Source: VBAU01 sp036005185
GTDB lineage: Bacteria > Bacteroidota > Bacteroidia > Chitinophagales > Chitinophagaceae
DNA length: 64,000 nucleotides
Reading direction: 5' to 3'
Assembly (NCBI GenBank): GCA_036005185.1
Contig: DASYQS010000021.1
Coordinates: 1 to 64,000, forward strand
Part shown: positions 1-8,458 of the stretch, piece by piece
How positions within the stretch are numbered: position 1 is the first letter of the stretch
How the letters are laid out: each line of letters starts with the position of its first letter
Program-made: the position numbers and the translations under genes
The notes under the pieces: generated by a model
Databases searched by the model: none
The model's input: the letters and a program-made list of their open reading frames with translations, nothing else
Told to the model about the DNA's origin: nothing

Positions 1-2310
1 ATTATCATAAGAAAAATTGGTGTAGCTTAATCCATAACCGAATGGATAAAGCACTTTACCTGTGAAATAACGATAGGTTCTTCCATTCATATTGTAATCT
101 TCAAAAGAAGGAAGATCGGAAACAGATTTGTAAAATGTTACCGGCAAACGACCTGCAGGATTGTAATCTCCAAATATTACATCAGCAATCGCTTGTCCGG
201 CAGCCTGACCCGGATACCATGTTTCAAGAATGGCAGGGATATTTTTATTTTCCCAATTAATGGATAAAGCGCTGCCATTTAGTAAAACCAGCACGACCGG
301 TTTACCAAGCGCATAGATCTCTTTGATCAATTCTTCCTGAACTTTTGGTAGATCAAGTGTTGTCCGATCACCGCCAATGAAACCATCGATCTTGACGTCC
401 ATTTCCTCTCCCTCAAGCCTTGCAGTTAATCCCATGCACATGATAACAACATCAGATTGTTTGGCTATATCAATCGCCTCTTTTTTCAATTGCTCTTTTG
501 TATCTGCTTTAGGTGTTGCCCATACCAATTGCACTTGTGCATCGGCATACGATTCTCCTGCCTCCACTTTCAACCTATACTTTTTTCCTGCTTCCAATTG
601 AATGGGAACTGATTTTCTCAAACGAGGATCACCAAATTCATCTCTGAAATGATAACTGGTATTTACAATCAAGCTATCATTCAAATACAGGTCAACCTTG
701 CAAGTGGTGATAACACCTAATTGATACAAACCGGATTTATCTGTTGAAATTTCTCCGAACCACTGAACACCGAAATTATCATCGTCCATATCTTTTCTTG
801 GAGCTTTATCATACCAGTTAACATCAAGGGTTGTATCAAGAGAAGTAAATAAAGGCTTGCCTTTTCGTTCTTTGTTGTTATAATATTCAACCTTTAAGCC
901 TTTATCATTGTCATTTGATAGTGCTGAAGCAGGAACAACGGTAAATGACGGAAGCCCTTCAGCAACTTCACATCCTTGAGCATATAAGATTTTTGAATTC
1001 GGCAATTTTTCTTTTATTCCTCTTAATGGAGTAATTGGGTTCGACGGCACACCATTATAATTTCCCAGAAGCATTAGCCACTGGTCAGCATTAGGTCCAA
1101 TAACGGCAACCGTTTTTAAATCCTTCTTCAGCGGCAATAGATTGTTTTCATTTTTCAACAGCACGATAGATTTGCGTGTGGCTTCCAATGCCAGATCATG
1201 ATGTTCTTTATTATTAACAACAGAGTAAGGAATTTTTGTCCATTTCACCATTTCAGACGGATCGAACATGCCTAGCTTAAAACGAGCGGTGAACAATCTT
1301 TTAAGTGCCACATCGATTTCTTGTTCGGTAATCAATTTTTTAGCTACAGCTTGTTTTAATGATTGGTAAGTAGTAGCGCATTCAAGATCGCAACCCGATT
1401 TCACAGCAATCGCAGCTGCTTCTTCAGGAGTAGCAACTATTTTATGATGCTGATAAATATCACCTATGGCGCCGCAATCAGAAACAACATATCCTTTAAA
1501 CCCCCATTCATTTCGTAGAATAGATGTTAGCAGATGATTGCTTCCGCAGCAAGCTTCGCCTTCTAAGCGATTATAAGCACACATCACTGAATAAACCTTG
1601 CCTTCTTTCACACCCATTTCAAATTGCGGTAAATATGTTTCTCTGAAATCCCTCTCGTCAATTCTTACATCAAATGAATGACGCTCTGGTTCCGGACCGC
1701 TATGTACGGCAAAATGTTTTACCGTGGCAATAGTTTTAAAATATTTTGGATCGTCACCCTGCAATCCTTTTACAAATTGTACGGCTAGTCTTCCTGTTAA
1801 GAATGGATCCTCGCCATATGTTTCTTGCCCTCTTCCCCAGCGCGGATCACGAAAAATATTTATGTTGGGCGACCAGAACGTAAGGCCCTGATATATTAAT
1901 CGTTTGCCTTTGTTTGCAAAATCATGATGCTTGGCTCTCGCTTCATCCGATATTGCTGTTGACACACGGAACATTAAATCTTCATCCCATGTAGCTCCTA
2001 AACCAATTGCCTGCGGGTAAACTGTTGCCAAACCGGCTCGCGCAACACCGTGTAAACATTCGTTCCACCAATTATATTCAGGAATTCCTAATCGCTCAAT
2101 AGCAGGAGAAGCATTCATCATTTGACTGATCTTTTCATCTAGCGTTAATCGCCCGACCAAATCATTTACCCTTTCTTCAATGCTCAAATTTGTATTTAAA
2201 AAAGGAAAATCTTTTTTTTGATTGGTATTGCATGAATTTGCTAAAAAAGAAATGACCAATATAGGCAAAAGGTTTCGTGAAAGTTTTTTCCCGAAAAATA
2301 TTAGGTGCAT
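1..2310 (-). CDS. GH3 beta-xylosidase/beta-glucosidase with PA14 domain (3' end outside window)
   Basis: This gene reads leftward and runs off base 1; 770 codons are in the window and only the last part of the C-terminal fibronectin-like domain should be missing. The N-terminus is a signal peptide with a cysteine at about residue 27 (ANSC), suggesting a lipoprotein. The GH3 TIM barrel follows, with the nucleophile aspartate in VVSDCGAI (about D278). A PA14 insertion starts near residue 471 (GLKVEYYNN), and the alpha/beta sandwich domain comes after it. The last visible residues, FGYGLSYTNFSYD, are typical of the start of the C-terminal domain. Family members release xylose or glucose from non-reducing ends. 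The xylan context favours beta-xylosidase. It starts two bases after the preceding stop codon, so it is the last visible gene of the leftward xylan operon. The substrate is inferred, not proven. Confidence 0.9.
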   Translation of the reverse strand, partial: MHLIFFGKKLSRNLLPILVISFLANSCNTNQKKDFPFLNTNLSIEERVNDLVGRLTLDEKISQMMNASPAIERLGIPEYNWWNECLHGVARAGLATVYPQAIGLGATWDEDLMFRVSTAISDEARAKHHDFANKGKRLIYQGLTFWSPNINIFRDPRWGRGQETYGEDPFLTGRLAVQFVKGLQGDDPKYFKTIATVKHFAVHSGPEPERHSFDVRIDERDFRETYLPQFEMGVKEGKVYSVMCAYNRLEGEACCGSNHLLTSILRNEWGFKGYVVSDCGAIGDIYQHHKIVATPEEAAAIAVKSGCDLECATTYQSLKQAVAKKLITEQEIDVALKRLFTARFKLGMFDPSEMVKWTKIPYSVVNNKEHHDLALEATRKSIVLLKNENNLLPLKKDLKTVAVIGPNADQWLMLLGNYNGVPSNPITPLRGIKEKLPNSKILYAQGCEVAEGLPSFTVVPASALSNDNDKGLKVEYYNNKERKGKPLFTSLDTTLDVNWYDKAPRKDMDDDNFGVQWFGEISTDKSGLYQLGVITTCKVDLYLNDSLIVNTSYHFRDEFGDPRLRKSVPIQLEAGKKYRLKVEAGESYADAQVQLVWATPKADTKEQLKKEAIDIAKQSDVVIMCMGLTARLEGEEMDVKIDGFIGGDRTTLDLPKVQEELIKEIYALGKPVVLVLLNGSALSINWENKNIPAILETWYPGQAAGQAIADVIFGDYNPAGRLPVTFYKSVSDLPSFEDYNMNGRTYRYFTGKVLYPFGYGLSYTNFSYDN

Positions 2311-2311
2311 A

Positions 2312-3175
2312 CTATTTTGTGTTTATCGTTACGGCAACTTTTTTCTGAGATAGATGATAACCAACTTGTGAGTATTCTATGATTGGTTCTCTTGTCCAAT
2401 TGGCAATTGTGCTTGCAGTGATAAACCATTCAATCACTTTCCCTGTTTTATTTGATGGAATCAGGCTTCTGGCGACAAACCAACCATTCTGCGCTTTATT
2501 GCGGCTGTCAAATACAGACAGCAGGCCTTGATTTATTTTAATCGTTACCCGTCGTGCAGCATCTTCGACAGCTAATACCAAACTCTTTCCTGTTGCAAGG
2601 GGCAATGGTTCGATGGCTGCGGATTTATTTACAGACATGGCTGATGATGGATACAAGGGAAATATTCCGCTTTTCCCATCCATTAAAAAACTTTTGTGAA
2701 AATATGCTGTCGGCAAAAATTCTAAATTGAAACCTGCTTTTCCGTCCAACTCCTTTGGTAATGGAGTCTCCAAATTAACGGTTAAAACAATGCCCTCATT
2801 CTTTGCTTCTGTTTTGATGGTATAATTGAAATTATATGACGGGTATCTCAAAAAGGCTTCGATAGTATTGTTATTCTTGTTTACTTCTTTTTTTATAAAC
2901 TGTGGAATCGAATCCCATTGTTCTGGTGTGGGATTTAGTCTCACATCACCGTTTGTTGCTGTTCGAATACCGTGATGAATGATCTCTACTCCACTTGCTT
3001 TTTCGTCACCAAAAAGCCCATAACGGTTACTGAATACAAGAACATTCAGGCCGCGGGTTTCAAAATATCCTGAATCGTTAATGGATAAGCTTTTTGAAGC
3101 AAATTGTGAATGACCAACTGCTGAATATGAAAAGAAAAAATAGGAGAATAAAAATTTGATTAGGGCGCCATACAT
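2312..3175 (-). CDS. GH9-associated N-terminal domain protein lacking the GH9 catalytic domain
   Basis: The protein has 287 residues from ATG at 3175. That start gives a clean signal peptide (MYGALIKFLFSYFFF...), whereas an upstream in-frame ATG at 3268 would add 31 residues that look like translated intergenic sequence. The body (ETRGLNVLVF, HHGIRTATNGDVRLNPTPEQW, GIFPLYPS, NGWFVARSLIP) resembles the beta-rich N-terminal module found ahead of GH9 catalytic domains in Bacteroidota. Near the C-terminus, YSQVGYHLSQKKVAVT is the usual first strand of the GH9 Ig-like linker. The reading frame then ends in TINTK and a stop, so the Ig-like domain and the roughly 450-residue catalytic domain are absent. 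The GH3 start codon follows at once. I see either an internal deletion or a stand-alone glycan-binding module. Endoglucanase activity is not expected. Confidence 0.7.
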   Translation of the reverse strand: MYGALIKFLFSYFFFSYSAVGHSQFASKSLSINDSGYFETRGLNVLVFSNRYGLFGDEKASGVEIIHHGIRTATNGDVRLNPTPEQWDSIPQFIKKEVNKNNNTIEAFLRYPSYNFNYTIKTEAKNEGIVLTVNLETPLPKELDGKAGFNLEFLPTAYFHKSFLMDGKSGIFPLYPSSAMSVNKSAAIEPLPLATGKSLVLAVEDAARRVTIKINQGLLSVFDSRNKAQNGWFVARSLIPSNKTGKVIEWFITASTIANWTREPIIEYSQVGYHLSQKKVAVTINTK

Positions 3176-3277
3176 TGCTAAATAACGAGCAAGTCGTACA
3201 AGCGTGTTCTTCGCCAAGCTCAGAATAAACTGCAACGAATGCTTTATAGCAGCAATATAGTTTGGCACAAAAATTTT
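3176..3277. repeat. Possible intergenic repeat between GH10 and the GH9-like gene
   Basis: About 100 bases between two genes of one operon include CTTCGCCAAGCTCAG, which resembles the short CTTCGACAAGCTCAG-type repeats scattered through many Bacteroidota genomes. Only one copy lies in this window, so the call rests on remembered similarity. It supports placing the start of the next gene at 3175. Confidence 0.3.
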
Positions 3278-4396
3278 TTAAAAATTCACTACTTCCCAAT
3301 ATGCTTTTTTGGGTTTTAAATTTCTATCGAATAGCAATGGATAATCTTTTCTTCCCCGCACTGGAAAATTGTCAAGCCAAGAACGCCTGTCTGATACATT
3401 CCAAAAAGTGACTCCTGATAAAACCTTTTTGTATTTTCTAAAAGTCTCAAAGCACATTTTGTAAACTTCTATTTGTTTTTTTTCTTTTTCCTCACTAAAT
3501 GTTGTGTCCATGTCTTGCGGTCTTCTTTCTCTTGCATTATGCTCTTTGGGATAAACGGAAATATCCAGTTCGGTGATCTGAATTTTTAATCCCATGTCAG
3601 CAAATTTTTTGATCGTGCTGTCTAATTGACCCTTTGAAGGTTCATTGATAGCCCAATGGCCTTGCAGCCCAATACCACCAATTGGCACACCCTTATCTTT
3701 TAAGTTTTTAACTAGTTTGTAGATTTTTTCTCTTTTTATAGCATTTATCTCATTGTAGTCATTGTAAAATAAAATGGCGTTGGGATCAGCCTCATGTGCG
3801 TATTCAAAAGCTTTGGCAATAAAATCTTCGCCGCAGATCTGATACCATAAAGAATTACGGAAAAAATGAGCGCTGTCATCGGCAATGGCTTCATTGACTA
3901 CATCCCAAGCATATATTTTTCCCTTATAGCGATTGACAACGGTGGAGATATGATCTTTCAATCTTTGAAGCAACACTTCTTTTGAAATATTTTTACCTGC
4001 AGAGTCTCTAAACAACCAGCGGGGAGTTTGGTTATGCCAGCAAAGACAATGTCCGCGTACATGCAAACCATGTGCTTGTGCAAATGCAACAATCGAATCA
4101 GCATCATTCCAGAAATAACGATTCTCTTCAGGATGAATTGGACCCATCTTCATAGCGTTTTCCGGTGTCAAACTGTTGAACTGCTCTAAAATAAATTGTG
4201 CTTCGTCAGTTTTAAGATTTATAGGAGCTACCGCAACCCCTATTGGAAAATATTTTTTGTAATAATCTTTTAGCCCTCTTGTCTTATCGGAATAATTTTC
4301 TGCATTTGTTTTTTTAAGCTGATTGCTTTCATTGCATCGCATGAAGCAAATCGAAATAAAAGTGGAAAATATTATCGTCGTGATTTTATTGTACAT
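3278..4396 (-). CDS. GH10 endo-1,4-beta-xylanase
   Basis: This 372-residue exported enzyme should hydrolyse internal beta-1,4 bonds of xylan. After a hydrophobic leader ending near FMRCN (a weak lipobox, so lipidation is uncertain) comes a single GH10 barrel. Catalytic residues are clear: acid/base E169 in WDVVNEAI and nucleophile E276 in ITELDIS. Other family signatures are GHCLCWHNQTPRW near residue 115 and GVTFWNVSDRRSWL near the end. Length is usual for a catalytic domain without a binding module. It lies 21 bases downstream of the CE15 fusion gene and shares the leftward operon. Its C-terminus (PLLFDRNLKPKKAY) is the template against which the GH10-like remnants at 27899 and 35920 can be recognised. 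Confidence 0.95.
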   Translation of the reverse strand: MYNKITTIIFSTFISICFMRCNESNQLKKTNAENYSDKTRGLKDYYKKYFPIGVAVAPINLKTDEAQFILEQFNSLTPENAMKMGPIHPEENRYFWNDADSIVAFAQAHGLHVRGHCLCWHNQTPRWLFRDSAGKNISKEVLLQRLKDHISTVVNRYKGKIYAWDVVNEAIADDSAHFFRNSLWYQICGEDFIAKAFEYAHEADPNAILFYNDYNEINAIKREKIYKLVKNLKDKGVPIGGIGLQGHWAINEPSKGQLDSTIKKFADMGLKIQITELDISVYPKEHNARERRPQDMDTTFSEEKEKKQIEVYKMCFETFRKYKKVLSGVTFWNVSDRRSWLDNFPVRGRKDYPLLFDRNLKPKKAYWEVVNF

Positions 4397-4417
4397 GATT
4401 ACATTTTTCTTAACTGG

Positions 4418-6493
4418 TTACTGCGAGACTTTAAAATATCTTGAAGCATATTCAATAAATGTTGGCCAGTTTGGACCCGTAGTATGCCCGCCGCTATGTT
4501 GACGAAATGCAATTTCCCCATTTACTAAAGCCGTTTCAATTGGTGGAAACTCCATGGTGCCAAGATCTTTTTTCCCTAATAGTTTATAAACTGACCCTGC
4601 GTAAGCGCCGCTCAAGAACATTCCTTTAGCATCCACCCACTGCCCTTCTACTTTTGGAGAACCTGAGCTAATAAAAACAGGTCGCGGTGCACACAATGCA
4701 ACTAGTTCATGCGCATCAACAGGTAAATCATTTGGCGTTAACGGACCTGCATATTTTATAAAGTTGCCGGCGAACCAATGATATCCACCGGATGAAGCAA
4801 GATTTTCTACCTGCTCACCAAGCACACGACGGAGTATCTTAGTTCCACCTGCACCCGAAGAACCAACAAAAGCGATCGCAAAGCGAGGTTCATAAGCCAT
4901 AGTAACAATTGTGGCTTTCCCGTATCTTGATAAACCCTCAATGCCTACACGCTTTGCATCGACTGATTTATCTGTTTCAAAATAATTTATAGCACGGCTT
5001 GCACCCCATGCCCATGCACGTAGTGCGCCCCAATCATCAGGCTTGCGTGGCTGACCTTTGTTTACCAAACCAATAATGCCTTGCGTTAATCCAGCTCCAT
5101 TATCTGCTTGATAACTTGTAGGCACCAAAATGGCATAACCCCATCCTTTCTCAAGTAATTGTTGCTGCCAGCTTTTTTCTACCGGCGTTCCCGCAGGTGG
5201 ACTGGGGAATCGGAATCCAGGAGGAAATACAAAACCAAATTCCATGATAACCGGTACTGGGCCTTTTGCATTTGCCAGTGTTGTTAATGTAAGGTCTATA
5301 TTAACCGTGATTGCGGGGTAAAATGAATTATCAACATGGCCGATTAATTTTTTTGTAATAGCAGGAACTTTCTGACTTGTATCATTGGTAACACTTACTA
5401 CTTCCCAATTTACTTTCGGGGTATTTTTAGGCATACGTCCATAGATTTCTCTGTCAAAATCTTCCACGATTTCAGGACGGCGTTTACTCCACCATGTTTT
5501 TGCATCAGTAACTTTTTTCCCATTTTTTAATATAAGTGGATCGGGGAGAGTTGTGTAAGGAGAGGCTTTTGATTCATCTGTATTGGCAGCGTTGGGTGCA
5601 GATGGATTACCCGATGGTCCCCGGCGTATTGAATCAATATGTAACTGTGTCAGCATGTTTTTATAATCAATCTGTGTGGCTTGCTGTATGGCTCTTGCGT
5701 TTCTATCACGGGCTTGCCAATCTTTAATATGCTGGGCCACATCCACCATCGGTGCGATCATGATATCTTTTTCATTCTGCTTTAAGAATTGCAAAAATTC
5801 TCTGTGAGCTTCCAATGATACATTCAGTGCATTGCCACCACCTACACCATGGAAAAGTATAACCAGCAACGAATTTGTTTCCATCGCCTTTTTTACCCAT
5901 TCAATCATTTGTACAGCGGTTTCTCCATTTACCACATAGCAATCCACATTGTACAGATCAACCTCGTTTATTTTGTGCATTTGCGCTCTCACAGCCCTCG
6001 CTGCAACGAAATCATCTTTCATGGCATTAATAAAAGATGAGTCACCAATTTTCATATCGCCGCAAGTAAATGCAAATGTTCTTTTTGTTTTGCCATCCAG
6101 TGCTCGGAGAAACAAATTGGTCATTCTTGTTTCATCAATCATTCGCTGCACTGTGTATTTGCTCATATCATATTCGGGCTTTACCCATTCTCTTCCTTTG
6201 CCACCAATACATGGATGAAATAAAGTGTGATTACCTAACTCATGCCCATTTTCTGCTAATTTTTTCCATTCGTTCAATCGCGTTTGCACTGAAGTAGAGA
6301 AAGCAGTGACATAAAATGTAGCTTTCAATCCTAATGAGTCAAGAACAGGGATGGCATTGTCCAAGTGCTGATTGTAAGCATCGTCATAAGTAATAACAAC
6401 CGCACATTTTTTTCCCTGCCATGGTTGATTGAACTGTGCTGAAATGCAGGAAGTACAAAGGGAAATAACAGTAAGAAGAAAAAATTTTTTCAT
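4418..6493 (-). CDS. Polysaccharide deacetylase-like/CE15 glucuronoyl esterase fusion
   Basis: This 691-residue exported protein has two enzyme modules. Residues about 30-250 are NodB-like polysaccharide deacetylase, with the metal-site Asp pair in TYDDA (about 37-38) and the His pair in NHTLFHP. Residues about 310-691 match CE15 4-O-methyl-glucuronoyl methylesterases: the nucleophile Ser in GLSRYGK (about S522), a conserved LCAPRPVF segment, and the catalytic His in GGHTTGPNW (about H670). CE15 cleaves the ester between glucuronic acid on xylan and lignin alcohols. The N-terminal module could remove acetyl groups. ATG at 6493 is chosen over an in-frame TTG six bases upstream because it begins MKKFFLL. 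The pairing of two esterase types in one chain is unusual. Deacetylase specificity is inferred. Confidence 0.85.
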   Translation of the reverse strand: MKKFFLLTVISLCTSCISAQFNQPWQGKKCAVVITYDDAYNQHLDNAIPVLDSLGLKATFYVTAFSTSVQTRLNEWKKLAENGHELGNHTLFHPCIGGKGREWVKPEYDMSKYTVQRMIDETRMTNLFLRALDGKTKRTFAFTCGDMKIGDSSFINAMKDDFVAARAVRAQMHKINEVDLYNVDCYVVNGETAVQMIEWVKKAMETNSLLVILFHGVGGGNALNVSLEAHREFLQFLKQNEKDIMIAPMVDVAQHIKDWQARDRNARAIQQATQIDYKNMLTQLHIDSIRRGPSGNPSAPNAANTDESKASPYTTLPDPLILKNGKKVTDAKTWWSKRRPEIVEDFDREIYGRMPKNTPKVNWEVVSVTNDTSQKVPAITKKLIGHVDNSFYPAITVNIDLTLTTLANAKGPVPVIMEFGFVFPPGFRFPSPPAGTPVEKSWQQQLLEKGWGYAILVPTSYQADNGAGLTQGIIGLVNKGQPRKPDDWGALRAWAWGASRAINYFETDKSVDAKRVGIEGLSRYGKATIVTMAYEPRFAIAFVGSSGAGGTKILRRVLGEQVENLASSGGYHWFAGNFIKYAGPLTPNDLPVDAHELVALCAPRPVFISSGSPKVEGQWVDAKGMFLSGAYAGSVYKLLGKKDLGTMEFPPIETALVNGEIAFRQHSGGHTTGPNWPTFIEYASRYFKVSQ

Positions 6494-6506
6494 TGTCAAT
6501 TGTTTT

Positions 6507-8450
6507 TTATTTGTCGGTCCTGAACGGTGATGCAGGTAAGCCTTCTTTATTATACAAATTGGGATTTACCGGACAGTCAGCCCATGCATATCGAACATAC
6601 ATGGGGTCAGAAATATTTTCATTCCACACTACAACATGATCGCCTTCAATTTTTGCTTTTGCCCAAATAAATTTTTTATCTGCTCCTGCAATGGCAAATT
6701 CAGCAGGCTCTTCGCCATCATTTGTAATTAATCCGCTGCCAACACTGCTGAAGTCGATAATAATTTTATTGCCATCAATTTTTGCGGTTTGATAGAGGGG
6801 TCCTGAGTAAACAATATTTTTTTCACCATAACTAAGTTTCATCGCTGCTAATGCCAGTCGTTCACCGATTTCTTTTTTCCGATCTGGATGCAACTCATTC
6901 CAGTCACCCAAATCAATTGCTACGGCCATAGCAGTGTTGGAAACTGATAATATTTTTCGCTGTTGATCTCGCAACATAGCCCATCCGCTTTCCGATGGCA
7001 GATATTGCATGTCTCCAAAGTTGGGAAGTTGTACATAGAGAAAAGGAAAATCGCCCTGCTGCCATTTATTTCTCCAATCATGGATCATTGCTGTTAATCG
7101 TTCTTGGTATTCTGAAGGCCGTCCTGTATTGCCTTCACCCTGGTACCAAAGAACGCCTCTGATGGCATAGTTTGTTAACGGTGCAATCATTGCATTGTAC
7201 AAAGCTGTAGGTTGATTCTCCACAGATATAGCATCACCCCCAAAACCTTGTTGCGGTGGAAATACATTACCGACTTTGTATTGCCAATCTCCTTTGAGAT
7301 CGATTGTATCACTGTTCGCAGAAAGATAATAGGGTTTATCAGGAACAAAACCGCCTTTTCCTGCCGTGTTCGTTACTTTTATCACAAGAAGATTTTTGCC
7401 GGGATGCAATAAACCTATGGGCACTTGATATCTTCTCTGTGGATATTGATAAGTTGTATTACCAATCAATTTTCCGTTTACATAAAAAAGATCGACATCA
7501 ACAATTCGTCCCATTCTGATTTTCGCCGGAACATTTGTCATGGAAACAGGAACATCAATTTCCCTTCGATACCATACAATGCCGTCCAAATTTCTTATCC
7601 CCTGGTCTTCCCAATAACCAGGTATGTTGATATTGCGCCAACCTTTGGGAACATAAGTTGTATCATACCAGGGAACCGGTCCCATTAATCCTTTGTCTTG
7701 CGGCCGCGGGCGATTGGCATTTCTCTGAAAAGCGGCCCTCATGAGTCCATTTATATAAGCAGTGTCTTTATTTTTTTCTATAGTAGCGATAACAGAAGGG
7801 AATTGTTTCAGCCCCTCTTCGCTTGTCCAGCATTCAACAGGAGGACCACCAACACTCGAATTGATCAAACCGATTGGCACATGATATTTTTCATGAAGCA
7901 CTCTTCCAAAGAAATAAGCCACTACAGAAAATTGTAACACATCCTGTGGATTGGCCCATTTCCAATATCCTGTAGGCAAATCTTCTTGAGGCTTTTGAAG
8001 ATTAGTAAAAGTAGGAATCCAAAACTGTCTTATATCGGAATAGTTGGCGCTGGCTGCATCTTTTTCATATAGTTCAGGATGTAACACCATCTGGTGCACC
8101 ATATTTGATTGACCAGAGCATAGCCACACATCTCCAATTAAAATATCATTGATGGTAATGTGATTGCTTGCATCAATATTCATTTTATAAGGCCCGCCTG
8201 CCTTCATAGGCGGCAGGTAGGTCAACCATTTTCCGTCTTTGTCTGCAGTTGCTTTTAAATTTTTTTCGTTAAATCTTACCGTGACCTTTTCTGCAGGAGA
8301 AGCCCAGCCCCAGATTTTTATTTTTACATCTCTTTGCAATATCATGCTGTCTCTTATCAATCGGGGGAGCCTTACCTGTGTCATTGATATTTGAAACATA
8401 GTTAAGCAAAAACAAAGCGGAATTATTTTTATGATCTTACTGGAATTCAT
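6507..8450 (-). CDS. SASA-family acetylesterase with inserted jelly-roll domain (CE20-like)
   Basis: This 647-residue exported protein is annotated in the family as sialate O-acetylesterase. In a xylan PUL it more likely removes O-acetyl groups from xylan or xyloglucan. The nucleophile Ser is in CSGQSNM (S115). The Asp/His of the SGNH-type site is likely in DWNELHPDRKKE near residue 520. A galactose-binding jelly roll interrupts the catalytic domain at about residues 260-390 (WRNINIPGYWEDQG, GIVWYRREIDVP). This architecture matches CE20 enzymes such as the Xanthomonas acetylesterase XacXaeA. The segment LPPMKAGG near residue 80 is encoded by a palindromic repeat that entered the gene in frame. 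The gene sits between GH51 and the CE15 fusion with gaps under 15 bases. Confidence 0.85.
   Translation of the reverse strand: MNSSKIIKIIPLCFCLTMFQISMTQVRLPRLIRDSMILQRDVKIKIWGWASPAEKVTVRFNEKNLKATADKDGKWLTYLPPMKAGGPYKMNIDASNHITINDILIGDVWLCSGQSNMVHQMVLHPELYEKDAASANYSDIRQFWIPTFTNLQKPQEDLPTGYWKWANPQDVLQFSVVAYFFGRVLHEKYHVPIGLINSSVGGPPVECWTSEEGLKQFPSVIATIEKNKDTAYINGLMRAAFQRNANRPRPQDKGLMGPVPWYDTTYVPKGWRNINIPGYWEDQGIRNLDGIVWYRREIDVPVSMTNVPAKIRMGRIVDVDLFYVNGKLIGNTTYQYPQRRYQVPIGLLHPGKNLLVIKVTNTAGKGGFVPDKPYYLSANSDTIDLKGDWQYKVGNVFPPQQGFGGDAISVENQPTALYNAMIAPLTNYAIRGVLWYQGEGNTGRPSEYQERLTAMIHDWRNKWQQGDFPFLYVQLPNFGDMQYLPSESGWAMLRDQQRKILSVSNTAMAVAIDLGDWNELHPDRKKEIGERLALAAMKLSYGEKNIVYSGPLYQTAKIDGNKIIIDFSSVGSGLITNDGEEPAEFAIAGADKKFIWAKAKIEGDHVVVWNENISDPMYVRYAWADCPVNPNLYNKEGLPASPFRTDK
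8194..8222. repeat. Palindromic repeat inserted in frame in the acetylesterase gene
   Basis: The bases read CCGCCTGCC, a short loop TTCATA, then GGCGGCAGG, an imperfect palindrome of the CTGCC/GGCAG type. Related units lie at 15689 (intergenic) and 34841 (inside a GH3 gene). In the reading frame it encodes LPPMKAGG without disrupting the protein. Confidence 0.5.
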
Positions 8451-8458
8451 AACAAATT

